Shown: positions 1-7,571 of the stretch, one piece after another
How positions within the stretch are numbered: position 1 is the first letter of the stretch
Layout of the letters: the number at the start of each line of letters is the position of its first letter
NCBI GenBank assembly: GCA_012031475.1
Contig: JAAUTJ010000035.1
Coordinates: 1-15,771 of the forward strand
From: Leptolyngbyaceae cyanobacterium SM1_3_5
Lineage (GTDB): Bacteria > Cyanobacteriota > Cyanobacteriia > Elainellales > Elainellaceae
Length of the DNA stretch: 15,771 nt
Direction of reading: 5' to 3'
Program-made: the position numbers and the translations under genes
The notes under the pieces: generated by a model
What the model was told of the DNA's origin: nothing
The model's database searches: none
What the model saw: only the letters and a program-made list of their open reading frames with translations

Positions 1-445
1 AAGTCAGCAGCGGCTGACGTTCCGGGTGTCGCCTGCGCCGCGCCAGTTCGTGGAATCGCCCGCCGATCGATCGATGGCAAACATCAACCTGGAAGCCGGA
101 ACCGAAGATTTCAACGCGCTGATCGGCAACATCGATCGCGGCGTGTTCATGGAGGCGAATCAGTCCTGGTCGATCGATGACCAGCGCTACAAATTCCAGT
201 TCGGCTGCGAATACGCCAGACTGATCGAAAGCGGCAAGCTCACCAAAACCCTGCGAAATCCCAACTATCGCGCCACGACACCGCAGTTTTGGCACAGCTT
301 GGTGAAAGTCGGAGACGCAAGCACCTGGGAAGTGTACGGAACGCCGCTGTGTGGCAAAGGTGAACCGAATCAGGCGATTCGGGTCGGGCACGGTTCGCCC
401 GTCTGTGTGTTTGAAAATATCGAAGTGTTTGGAGGTGGCGCATGA
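1..445 (+). CDS. tldD: TldD-type zinc metallopeptidase, C-terminal part (5' end outside window, two apparent frameshifts)
   Basis: This is the C-terminal part of a TldD/PmbA-family protein. TldD is the zinc-binding half of a cytoplasmic TldD/TldE peptidase that trims unfolded or modified peptides. From base 74 the frame reads MANINLEAG, then a domain ending in YGTPLCGKGEP. The Cys at 350-352 matches the C-terminal zinc-ligand Cys of TldD (E. coli has a comparable CGK motif); the HExxH half lies upstream of the window. Family-like sequence continues before base 74 only by changing frame twice. Bases 1-38 read AAADVPGVACA in frame 1, about 39-73 read RASSWNRPPIDR in frame 3, and 74 onward is frame 2. 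Each switch equals one missing base. The stop overlaps the start of the next gene (ATGA), so the two are translationally coupled. The family call is firm; the need for the frame changes rests on remembered family sequence. Confidence 0.85.
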   Translation, partial: SQQRLTFRVSPAPRQFVESPADRSMANINLEAGTEDFNALIGNIDRGVFMEANQSWSIDDQRYKFQFGCEYARLIESGKLTKTLRNPNYRATTPQFWHSLVKVGDASTWEVYGTPLCGKGEPNQAIRVGHGSPVCVFENIEVFGGGA

Positions 446-1778
446 AGATTGAACAAACCGAAGCGGCATTTACGCAGGTTGTGGCGGCATTGCGATCGCA
501 CCTCCGTTCCGATGAAGCCTTTACGCTGGAACTCTGGGGCGAGCAAAGCCAGTTTGTCCGCTTCAATCAGGCAAAAGTGCGACAGACCGGAACCGTAATC
601 GACGGTCAGATGCAGATTACGCTGATGCAAAATCAGCACAGCAGCTATCAGGAAATTCCCTTCACCGGAGAAGCGGCGATCGACGTTTCCACAGCCATCA
701 GCGCGATCGAAGATTTGCGATCGATCCTGCCGCAGTTGCCCGCCGATCCCTATCTGGTGGTTCCCGATGGAGACGCGACCAGCCGCGATGTGCATCAAAG
801 TGATTTGCTGGCGATCGATGCTGTTGCCGATGCAATTTTGCCCGCTGTCAGCGGACTCGATTTCACCGGACTGTATGCGGGCGGATTGGTGCTGCGAGCC
901 TATGCCGACTCTGCCGGACAGCACCACTGGTTCGCCACCGATTCGTTTGCGATCGACTACTCGATCTTCACGACTGATGGGCAGGCCGTCAAAGGCACAT
1001 ACGCCGGAAGCGGCTGGAATCAAACGGACTACATCGCCAAACTTGATCAGGCCAAGCTTCAGCTTGCCCGTCTTGCCAGCCGCCCAAAGCGATTCCCAAA
1101 GGGCACTATCGCACCTACCTTGCACCCGCAGCGATGGCCGAACTGCTGACAATGTTTTCCTGGGGCGCAGTCAGCGAGGCCGCCATGCAGCAGGGCAACA
1201 GCGCACTCGCCAGCTTGCAGCGCGGAGAAAAGCACTTATCGCCGCTGTTTACGCTGAAGGAAAATTTCGATCGCGGACTGGTTCCCCGCTTCAACGATTT
1301 GGGTGAAGTCGCCCCGATCGCCCTGCCGCTGATCGAAAACGGCCAGCTTGTGAATACTTTGGTCAGTTCTCGCACGGCAAAAGAATACAACAAAACGCCA
1401 AACGGAGCCGACAGCGGCGAATATTTGCGATCGCCCGAAGTTGCGATCGGAAATCTTGCTGACAGCGACATTCTCAAAACGCTCGACACCGGATTATTTC
1501 TATCGAATCTGCACTATTTGAACTGGAGCGATCGCCCCACTGCTCGCGTCACGGGCATGACTCGCTACGCTTGTTTCTGGGTGGAAAATGGCGAAATTGT
1601 TGCGCCGATCGAAAATTTGCGCTTCGATGAAAGCCTCTATCGCTGCTTTGGTGAAAACCTCGTTGTCTTGACAGATTTTCAAGAGTTCATTCCCGAAGTC
1701 GGCAGCTACGATCGCCGCAGTTTAGGCGGAACTTGGACACCGGGAGCGATCGCCAACGATTTCACCTATACGCTTTAG
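442..1778 (+). CDS. pmbA: PmbA/TldE-family protein, interrupted by one -1 frameshift
   Basis: Partner subunit of TldD (TldE/PmbA type), about 445 residues when restored. I see no HExxH motif, as expected for the non-catalytic half. Frame 1 runs from ATG 442 to ...LASRP. It then continues as KAIPKGHYRTYLAPAAMAELLTMF in frame 3 from 1086, through a conserved-looking C-terminal domain (FLSNLHYLNWS, RYACFWVENGEI) to TAG at 1776-1778. Without the shift, frame 1 ends at 1149 after an unrelated tail. The join lies at CCCAAAG (1083-1089): one C is missing from a C-run, or a -1 slip occurs there, since the heptamer fits X XXY YYZ. GGAGGTGG at 431-438 is a strong ribosome binding site, and the start overlaps the tldD stop by four bases. 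A hairpin terminator follows directly. The family is sure; the cause of the frameshift is not. Confidence 0.85.
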
Positions 1779-1820
1779 AAAATTCCGCAGGGGTAAAAGA
1801 CTTACTCCTGCGGAATTTTT
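1779..1820. terminator. Bidirectional intrinsic terminator after pmbA
   Basis: AAAATTCCGCAGGGGTAA (1779-1796) pairs with the complementary arm at 1802-1819. This gives an 18-bp stem with one G-T wobble (1792/1806) and a 5-base loop, followed by T on the + strand and preceded by a mirror A-run. It starts directly after the pmbA stop and lies between convergent genes (pmbA forward, ABC permease reverse ending at 1852), so it can serve both. Confidence 0.88.
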
Positions 1821-1851
1821 GCTATCACAATCAGCGCCAAATTATCAAAAT

Positions 1852-2612
1852 CTATCGCGCCCAATAAATTACTTTCTTCTCAACAAAAACAAAGAAACTG
1901 TAGAGAATCATTCCCATCAGGGCGAGAATCAGCAAAGCAGCAAATGCGAGTGGAATATCGAAGCTGGAAGTCGCTTGAACAATTAGATATCCCAAGCCTG
2001 CATTCGACGCGACTGATTCAGAAATTACCGTTCCGATGAAGGCAAACGAAGCGGCAATTTTGAGTGAGGCAAAATGTAGGGCAGCGTGTGCGGCCAGCCG
2101 ATTTTTTGAAAGGTTTCGACTTGGTTTGCGCCCAGCGATCGCAACACATCTTTCATTTCCGGCTCAACCGTATCGAGTCCTAGAGCGACGTTGACGGCGA
2201 TCGGAAAAAAGGCGAGTAGAAACGCGGTAATCACGGCAGGTTTGGCATTTGCGCCCATCCAAATTGCCAGGAGAGGAACGATCGCCGCCTTGGGAATGGT
2301 GTTAAATGCAACGAGCAAAGGATACAGCGTCAGGTAGGCAATTCTGGAATAGCCAATCATAAATCCGAGGATCACGCCAAACCCAACCGCTAACACAAAT
2401 CCGACCAAAGTTGTCCATAAGGTTCGCCAGGAATTCGCGATCAGTTGCGGCGTAAAATTGATCGTTGCTTGCAGAATGGCGCTTGGTGCAGGCAGGCTGA
2501 ACGGCGGAATTTTGAAGATGATTACCACCAGTTCCCACAAAGCGAGAAGAACGATCGTGGCGATGAACGGTAAGACAAAACCCGCCGTTTTTGACTTGAG
2601 AAATTTGTCCAT
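1852..2612 (-). CDS. ABC transporter permease (nitrate/sulfonate/NMT1-type), one frameshift near the C-terminal third
   Basis: Inner-membrane permease of a TauC/SsuC/NrtB-like importer, about 253 residues when restored. The N-terminus has a hydrophobic helix (FVLPFIATIVLLALWELVV) and further membrane segments. The cytoplasmic ATPase-contact (EAA-type) loop reads SLGANQVETFQKIGWPHTLP. The first frame stops at 2025 after an unrelated tail. Moving one frame at the A4 run 2071-2074 (T4 on the coding strand) restores FASLKIAASFAFIGTVISES and hydrophobic helices to WAR and a TAG at 1854-1852. One missing T in a T5 run explains it. The ATG lies one base past the stop of the ATPase gene, so the two are translationally coupled. 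The family is sure; the substrate is not readable from the permease. Confidence 0.86.
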
Positions 2613-2613
2613 T

Positions 2614-3447
2614 TTAGTTGTGTTGAATTTGGCGGCGAATTGTGGAGAAATAGTGATTAAATTCGTCGCTCAATTCCATATCGAGCGTTCTGGGACGCGG
2701 CAGATCGATCGTGGTTTCATAGATGATCGTGCTGGGTCGGGCACTCATCACAAAGACGCGATCGGACAGGAAAACCGCTTCCCTCAAGTCGTGCGTAATC
2801 AAAATACCGACGCATTTCACGCGCATCCACAGCGCTTGCAGCATTGTCCACATTTCTTCGCGAGTAAAGGCATCGAGTGCGCCAAATGGTTCATCAAGCA
2901 GCAGAATTTCTGGCTGATGAATCAAAGCGCGACAAAGCGAAGTGCGCTGCCGCATTCCGCCGGATAGCTGCCAGGGATACTGCTTTTGAAAGTCTTGCAG
3001 GCGGACGGTTGCTAATAGCTCTTGCGCCATGTGAATGAATTCTGCTTTCTTTTGGCGAAACTCATTTTTGTACGGCTGGACAATTTCTAATGGCAGCATC
3101 ACGTTATCGATCGTATTGCGCCAGGGCAGCAAAACCGGATTTTGAAAGGCAATGCCGACATTTTTCAGCGGTTTATTAATCCGCTGGCCGCGATAGCGAA
3201 TTTCACCGATCGCCGTTGGATTCAACCCCGACACCATCCGCAAAATTGATGTTTTGCCGCAGCCAGATGGTCCCACAAACGACACAAATTCACCGGGCGC
3301 GATCGACAGCGAAACTTCTTGAATAATCCGGCGCATCTGCTTTTCAAACGGATATTCCAAGCCAACACTATCAAATTCCAAAAGCGGCTTTCCATCTGAA
3401 AAAACAGGCTCACGAGAATTAGTCAGCGGTTGAACCATCAGTTTCAC
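2614..3447 (-). CDS. ABC transporter ATP-binding protein (nitrate/sulfonate/NMT1-type)
   Basis: Cytoplasmic ATPase that powers the importer. All motifs are present in order: Walker A GPSGCGKT, Q-loop region AFQNPVLLPWRNT, signature LSGGMRQR, Walker B ILLLDEPFGALD, and switch His in ITHDLREAV. The length (277 residues from the GTG at 3447) is normal for SsuB/TauB/NrtD-like subunits. The start is ambiguous: GTG 3447 or ATG 3438 three codons later, which has a weak GGTGA upstream; both lack a strong Shine-Dalgarno. It lies 75 bases after the solute-binding protein gene and one base before the permease, so it is the middle gene of the operon. The solute cannot be told from the ATPase alone. Confidence 0.95.
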   Translation of the reverse strand: MKLMVQPLTNSREPVFSDGKPLLEFDSVGLEYPFEKQMRRIIQEVSLSIAPGEFVSFVGPSGCGKTSILRMVSGLNPTAIGEIRYRGQRINKPLKNVGIAFQNPVLLPWRNTIDNVMLPLEIVQPYKNEFRQKKAEFIHMAQELLATVRLQDFQKQYPWQLSGGMRQRTSLCRALIHQPEILLLDEPFGALDAFTREEMWTMLQALWMRVKCVGILITHDLREAVFLSDRVFVMSARPSTIIYETTIDLPRPRTLDMELSDEFNHYFSTIRRQIQHN

Positions 3448-3477
3448 CCAGTTAAATGAAATGGCGCGATCGAGGTT

Positions 3478-3515
3478 GGAAAAAACTAAGAGGACGGCTT
3501 GACTCAGTTTTTTCC
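3478..3515 (-). terminator. Intercistronic hairpin between binding-protein and ATPase genes
   Basis: GGAAAAAACT (3478-3487) is the exact reverse complement of AGTTTTTTCC (3506-3515), with an 18-base loop. Read on the reverse strand it follows the binding-protein stop by a few bases. The stem is mostly A-U and its own 3' arm carries the U-run, so it could be a weak attenuator or an mRNA-stabilising element that makes more binding protein than ATPase. Its role is inferred. Confidence 0.5.
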
Positions 3516-3522
3516 ATGTCCT

Positions 3523-4656
3523 TTAGCTTAAGGGTTTGCGTTCGCTGGCGGGGGGTAGTTGGCGATCGGCTGCGGGCGGCAAGAATTCATCGGTAAACAC
3601 ATCAGAAATTTGCGGTGTTCCTTGCAGTCCAAAGCCTTCGGCGGTTTGCTGAAGCGATTTTTCCAAGCGAGCCGTGTCCACGCCGCCGAGTCCGTTTTGC
3701 TCTACTTCTGGCGTGATGAACAGCCGCTCCAGGGCAATTTCCATCCGCGCTTTTTCGGCTGTGCGATCCATCAGCTTGCTTTGGTCAGCCGCAATCACCG
3801 TATCAAGTCCGGCTGTTGGGTCTTTCAGCACGTCTTGCAGGCCGCGAATGTAGGCACGGATGAAGCCGCGCACCGCTTCGGGATTTTCTTCGGCAAAGGC
3901 GGAGCGGGTGAGAATGGCGTTGCCGTAGAAGTCCAAGCCGTTTTCGTTGTAGTAGAACACGTTGATGTCGTCGGGCGATCGACCCGCCTTAAACAAGCTA
4001 GGCAATACGGAAGTCGCAAAGCCGCTCACAGCGGGAACTTGACCTTGCAGCAAAAAGCTTTCGCGCAGCTTCGGGTCCATCGTCACCCACTCAACCGAAT
4101 TCGGGTCAATGCCGACTTCTTGAGCAAACAGCGGAAACAGCTTGCGGGGGCCATCGCCTGCGGGCGCACCGATTTGCTTTCCGGCCAGATCTTGCGGTGA
4201 ATTGATGCCGCTATCTTTCAGGGTGACGATCGAAAACGGCGCGGCATTTTGCGTAATCGCAACGGCGATCACTTTGCTGTTGGGATTTTTTTGATTGAAC
4301 TCTAGCGCGTTGTACATGTCGCTAAAGGCCATATCAAAATTGCCGCTGCCCAGCTTGCTGATGGTGTCCGCATTGCCGAAGCCGCGCTCATAGGAAACGT
4401 TCAATCCTTCTTCGGCAAAATAGCCTTTTTCGATCGCCACAATCAGGGGCGCATCAATACTTTGTGTCAAGAAAGAAAGCTGCACCCGCACATTTGTTTG
4501 CTCTTGCGGATTGGCGGGCGAAGCGGCAGTGGTGGCATCCGGTGAAGCACCCGCACCCGAATTGGCGGTGGGGGCTTGGGTGGCGCATCCGCTGACAGCC
4601 GTTACTAAGGTGGCGGCGAGAAGCAAAGACAGATACTTCAAATTCGCTTTCTTCAC
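3523..4656 (-). CDS. Lipoprotein solute-binding protein, NMT1/THI5-like (nitrate/sulfonate superfamily)
   Basis: Periplasmic, membrane-anchored receptor of the ABC importer. The N-terminus is MKKANLKYLSLLLAATLVTAVSGC: a Lys-rich start, a hydrophobic core and a lipobox VSGC, followed by a Ser/Ala/Pro linker of about 35 residues. The mature domain begins with VRVQLSFLTQSIDAPLIVAI and EKGYFAEEGLNV, typical of NMT1/THI5-like proteins, and continues with SKLGSGNFDMAFSD and DLAGKQIGAP. I chose GTG 4656 because GGAG (4668-4665) sits 8 bases upstream; an upstream TTG at 4677 would bury that site. It is first gene of a reverse operon with ATPase and permease. The superfamily takes nitrate, taurine, sulfonates, pyrimidine precursors and related solutes. 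The urate genes 3.3 kb away make a nitrogenous solute plausible, which is inference only. Confidence 0.9.
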   Translation of the reverse strand: MKKANLKYLSLLLAATLVTAVSGCATQAPTANSGAGASPDATTAASPANPQEQTNVRVQLSFLTQSIDAPLIVAIEKGYFAEEGLNVSYERGFGNADTISKLGSGNFDMAFSDMYNALEFNQKNPNSKVIAVAITQNAAPFSIVTLKDSGINSPQDLAGKQIGAPAGDGPRKLFPLFAQEVGIDPNSVEWVTMDPKLRESFLLQGQVPAVSGFATSVLPSLFKAGRSPDDINVFYYNENGLDFYGNAILTRSAFAEENPEAVRGFIRAYIRGLQDVLKDPTAGLDTVIAADQSKLMDRTAEKARMEIALERLFITPEVEQNGLGGVDTARLEKSLQQTAEGFGLQGTPQISDVFTDEFLPPAADRQLPPASERKPLS

Positions 4657-4760
4657 AGTTAAATCTCCAGCGTACAAACAGAGGGCAGTTGAGCGGGGAA
4701 TCAGGCGGGCAATTCAGCGAGGCAGAACGAGGCAGTCGGTTTCTCTTACTTTGCCAGAAC

Positions 4761-4806
4761 GTGGCTTGATAGTTCTGTAGCTTGACAGTCTGTAGCCTGA
4801 CAGTCT
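4761..4806. repeat. 15-bp direct repeats, two good copies plus one degenerate
   Basis: GTAGCTTGACAGTCT (4777-4791) and GTAGCCTGACAGTCT (4792-4806) are adjacent and differ at one base. GTGGCTTGATAGTTCT (4761-4776) just before them is a degenerate 16-base copy. The array lies about 105 bases upstream of the ABC operon start codon. It may be a protein-binding array or simple local duplication. Confidence 0.7.
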
Positions 4807-4851
4807 GCGATCGCGTCGATCGAAATCGATGGGCGTTGCGATCGCGTCGCC

Positions 4852-4956
4852 GTATTCACTTTGTTGTATACAGTATTCATTCAAAAGACAGATTCAATGA
4901 TTTTCTGTATTTTCATATACAAATCGCGTGTATTTTCACTCGCCTTTCCGTATTCA
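4852..4956 (+). repeat. Phased GTATT(TT)CA direct repeats
   Basis: GTATTCA occurs at 4852-4858, 4873-4879 and 4950-4956, and GTATTTTCA at 4907-4915 and 4930-4938, all in the same orientation. Start-to-start distances are 21, 34, 23 and 20 bases; an ATTCA at 4892-4896 partly fills the longer gap. Spacing near two helical turns would put the copies on about the same DNA face, as for tandem binding of a regulator. No known regulator is matched. Confidence 0.5.
4907..4920. promoter_or_regulatory. NtcA-type binding box GTA-N8-TAC
   Basis: GTATTTTCATATAC matches the cyanobacterial NtcA consensus GTA-N8-TAC exactly. NtcA is the CRP-family regulator of nitrogen assimilation. The site lies about 250 bases upstream of the ABC operon start and about 400 upstream of the porin start. 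I did not find a good TAN3T hexamer 22-23 bases downstream in either direction, so it does not fit a standard class II NtcA-activated promoter. A six-base match arises by chance fairly often, hence moderate confidence. Confidence 0.5.
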
Positions 4957-5162
4957 GAGTGTGACAATTAAACTAAAGTTAAGGAATTTTGACATTCAGC
5001 AAATCTTGTTAAGAATCGTTTGCTGAGATGATATCCTGATTCGCAGCGCTTCAGACATTTGCACGGCAATCTGATTCTTTGGGCAAGAACTTTTGCGATC
5101 GAGCAGATGTAACTTTAGCGACATAGGTTTTCTCTTACTTTGATTTGGTTTTGCCGACTGAA

Positions 5163-5220
5163 TTGCGGCGAATCACATTAGCAAAAATCTGATCGTTTAG
5201 ACGATCGCCGCAAGTGATTC
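5163..5220 (+). promoter_or_regulatory. Interlocking stems upstream of the porin gene (possible leader RNA structure)
   Basis: TTGCGGCGA (5163-5171) is the exact reverse complement of TCGCCGCAA (5205-5213). GAATCAC (5170-5176) is the exact reverse complement of GTGATTC (5214-5220). A small hairpin GATCGT/ACGATC (5191-5196 with 5201-5206) lies between. The arms interleave, so the two long pairings would make a pseudoknot or exclude each other. Whether the region is transcribed is unknown. Confidence 0.4.
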
Positions 5221-5322
5221 ATCGGTCATGACTGTTTGATGATTCGCTTCCTCCACGCCGCTGTCGCGATCGGCCTGATTTCGATCGCGCAATTCAACTT
5301 CACCTGCACGATTTCTAACAGC

Positions 5323-7398
5323 ATGAACACTCAACCCATTTCGCTTCAAGCGTGTTTATTCAGCCTGAAATTACAGCGATCGCTGCTGCAATCTTTCTGC
5401 AATTCGCTGTTTCTTGCTCTTACTTTGCTACTTTCACCATCCGTTTTAGCGGACGATTTGATAAACGATTTGCCATCTGAATTCAGCGATTCATCTGATG
5501 CGATCGAGCCGTTGCCAAACGAACTAAGCAATGCGATCGAGCCGCCCCCGGAAGTCGCACCATCCGCAGCCGTTACATCACTTGAACTGTTTGCTGAACC
5601 GACCGAATCGATCGAGCCGCCTACGCCAAATCCAGGCACGTCGATACCGTTCCGGGAGCGCGACGCGATCGCCCCTGAGCAGCCTGCACCCAGTCCGGGA
5701 ATGTCGCAGGTGACTTCGGTATCGCAATTGTCCGAAGTGTGGCCGCCGCGATCGAATGCCATGTCGCAGGTAACTTCAATCTCGCAGCTATCCGACGTGC
5801 AGCCGACTGACTGGGCGTTTCAGGCGTTGCAGTCGCTGGTGGAGCGCTACGGCTGTATTGCCGGATATCCCGATGGTACGTTTCGCGGACAGCGGGCACT
5901 GACGCGGTTTGAGTTTGCGGCGGGGTTGAATGCCTGTCTCGATCGGATCAACGAAATTATTCAGGCCGGACTTGCCGATGCCGTGACGGAGGCAGATTTA
6001 GCCTCGGTGCGGCGCTTGCAGGAAGAATTTGCCGCAGAACTGGCAACCTTGCGCGGTCGCGTTGATGCGCTGGAGGCGAGAACGGCAGAACTCGAAGCCA
6101 ATCAGTTCTCGACGACGACCGTTTTGCGCGGTCAGGTTTGGTTTAACGTCACGGGTGCGGCGGCGACGGACGATGTGCAGGTCGAGACGAGCAATCTGGA
6201 CACGCCGCTGAATTTGCGTCCGGCGGGTCGAAACTCCGTCACGGGCAGACCGATCGTCAGCATTGTTGATAGCGACGACGCAGAAATTGTGTTTAACCGC
6301 TACGCGCTGTTCAGCCTGAATACGTCTTTCTCCGGGCGCGATTCGCTGGTGACGCAGTTGGTGGTTGGCTCGTCCAATTCGCCCAGCAATGTGTTTGCCT
6401 CAGCCGGATTATTCAACACCTTTGGAACGCCATTCACCGACCAAACGGGAACACCAACCGCCAACGTGGTCAGCGTCCGCGAATTGTTTTACAGCTTTCC
6501 AGTCGGTGATAATTTTCAGTTTGTTGTCGGACCGCGCATCAACTGGTATCGCTATTTTGACCAGAACGCTTTCACGCTTTTCCTAACTGGAGCCAGCAGC
6601 TTCAATGCCAGCGGCAGCACACTTTTGAACGCGATCGATCGCGGTTCCGGCCTTGTGATTGCCTGGGACATTAACGATCAGTTTGATTTTACGATCGGCT
6701 ATTTGGGTGAGAATACCGAATTTTTGCCGGACGCTTTTTTCAACACGTCATCGAATCCCAGTCGCGGCTTATTCAACGGCACAAACACCATCACCGCGCA
6801 GCTTACCTACTCGCCCAGCAGTCGCGCCAACTTTCGATTTCTGTACAATCGATCGACCATTGCTGCTAATGTCAACGTCCGCAATGAAAACGGTGTGATC
6901 ACAGGTCAAGGCATCGGCGGCGCAACCGGAGAACCCATTTACGGCGTGGCGGATGACGGATTTGGCGGCTCGATCGAAGACGCCACTGCCGACACATTTG
7001 GCTTCAATTTTGACTGGCTGATCACCGAAAATATCGGGCTGTTTGGCCGCTACACCTACGGCTCAACCGACATCGTACCGGAAGATGACGATCGCGACGG
7101 CGGCAGCATCAACGCCCAATCGCTTCAGGCGGGAATCTCGTTTCTCGACTTTCTCACGGATGGCGCAAGGCTGACGCTTTCCTACACGACGCCGTTCTCA
7201 GTTCTCGACGGTCGCAGTTTCTTAGCAGCGGGCGGCGGCGACGGCGGCGTCCAGTACGATTTTGAGGCAACCTATTACTTGCCGATTACAAATAACATTG
7301 CGATCGTGCCCGCAATCTACTTGATCGGCAATCCAAATAACTTCAGCGACAACCCCAATATTTGGGTCGGCAATCTACGCACACAGTTCTCGTTCTAA
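5323..7398 (+). CDS. SLH-domain outer-membrane porin (OprB / cyanobacterial iron-uptake-porin family)
   Basis: Outer-membrane beta-barrel for diffusion of ions and small solutes, anchored to the cell wall. Order from ATG 5323: signal peptide ending LLLSPSVLA before DDL; an acidic Pro-rich linker; MSQVTS(V/I)SQLS(E/D)V twice (about 127 and 147); an SLH domain (about 154-215) with PTDWAFQALQSLVERYGCIAGYPDGTF and ALTRFEFAAGLNACLDR; a coiled coil (about 222-260); and a barrel of alternating strands ending in the terminal Phe of TQFSF. The length (691 residues) suits the family. The start is uncertain: ATG 5239 is in frame but adds a second hydrophobic stretch before the real signal core, and neither start has a clear Shine-Dalgarno. 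Homologues are often labelled iron-uptake porins, but no Fur box was seen. It is divergent from the ABC operon and followed by its own terminator. Confidence 0.93.
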   Translation: MNTQPISLQACLFSLKLQRSLLQSFCNSLFLALTLLLSPSVLADDLINDLPSEFSDSSDAIEPLPNELSNAIEPPPEVAPSAAVTSLELFAEPTESIEPPTPNPGTSIPFRERDAIAPEQPAPSPGMSQVTSVSQLSEVWPPRSNAMSQVTSISQLSDVQPTDWAFQALQSLVERYGCIAGYPDGTFRGQRALTRFEFAAGLNACLDRINEIIQAGLADAVTEADLASVRRLQEEFAAELATLRGRVDALEARTAELEANQFSTTTVLRGQVWFNVTGAAATDDVQVETSNLDTPLNLRPAGRNSVTGRPIVSIVDSDDAEIVFNRYALFSLNTSFSGRDSLVTQLVVGSSNSPSNVFASAGLFNTFGTPFTDQTGTPTANVVSVRELFYSFPVGDNFQFVVGPRINWYRYFDQNAFTLFLTGASSFNASGSTLLNAIDRGSGLVIAWDINDQFDFTIGYLGENTEFLPDAFFNTSSNPSRGLFNGTNTITAQLTYSPSSRANFRFLYNRSTIAANVNVRNENGVITGQGIGGATGEPIYGVADDGFGGSIEDATADTFGFNFDWLITENIGLFGRYTYGSTDIVPEDDDRDGGSINAQSLQAGISFLDFLTDGARLTLSYTTPFSVLDGRSFLAAGGGDGGVQYDFEATYYLPITNNIAIVPAIYLIGNPNNFSDNPNIWVGNLRTQFSF

Positions 7399-7400
7399 CC

Positions 7401-7445
7401 CAAAATGGGCAGTTAGGATGCGATCGCGCTTGACTGCCCATTTTG
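7401..7445. terminator. Terminator after porin gene with a HIP1 loop
   Basis: CAAAATGGGCAGT (7401-7413) is the exact reverse complement of ACTGCCCATTTTG (7433-7445), a perfect 13-bp stem. The 19-base loop carries a HIP1 octamer GCGATCGC at 7420-7427. It begins two bases after the porin stop. A and T runs on both flanks suit termination from either side. Confidence 0.85.
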
Positions 7446-7571
7446 ATAGAAAATGTAAAAAAAGCGACACTTCTTCAATTTCTGAAACGCTATACCAAAG
7501 TAGATCGGCTCAAATTCTCAAAGAAACTTTTTCAGTCAAGAATGTTCAGCCAAATATGATCGCAGACACTT

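Larger units (their letters stand above)
4657..5322. promoter_or_regulatory. Divergent regulatory region between ABC operon and porin gene
   Basis: About 665 bases with no convincing gene, lying between divergently transcribed genes. It holds 15-base direct repeats (4761-4806), two HIP1 octamers (4807-4814, 4838-4845), GTATTCA-like phased repeats (4852-4956), an NtcA-type box (4907-4920), an inverted repeat TCAGCAAA/TTTGCTGA (4996-5003 with 5019-5026) overlapping just after a TTGACA hexamer (4989-4994), and a structured stretch (5163-5220). No complete -35/-10 pair with good spacing stood out, so transcription starts are not assigned. Confidence 0.7.

Noticed and set aside
370..1152. 260-codon reverse open frame opposite pmbA.
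   Set aside because: It is antisense to a clear TldE-family gene, has no recognisable protein features, and arises from GC-biased codons on the other strand.
4511..4780. Forward frame of 89 codons opposite the solute-binding protein start.
   Set aside because: It is antisense to the signal peptide and linker region and Arg/Ala-rich, with no ribosome binding site of note.
4996..5026. Inverted repeat TCAGCAAA/TTTGCTGA as a terminator or Fur box.
   Set aside because: There is no following U-run and no similarity to the Fur consensus; it may be an operator but nothing supports a specific regulator.
5022..5050. GCTGAGATGATATCCTGATT resembles parts of the TPP riboswitch core (CTGAGA and CCTGAT).
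   Set aside because: The two parts are only a few bases apart, the surrounding helices and the TGG...AAT...CCAGCG segment are missing, and it lies on the porin strand rather than before the NMT1-type importer.
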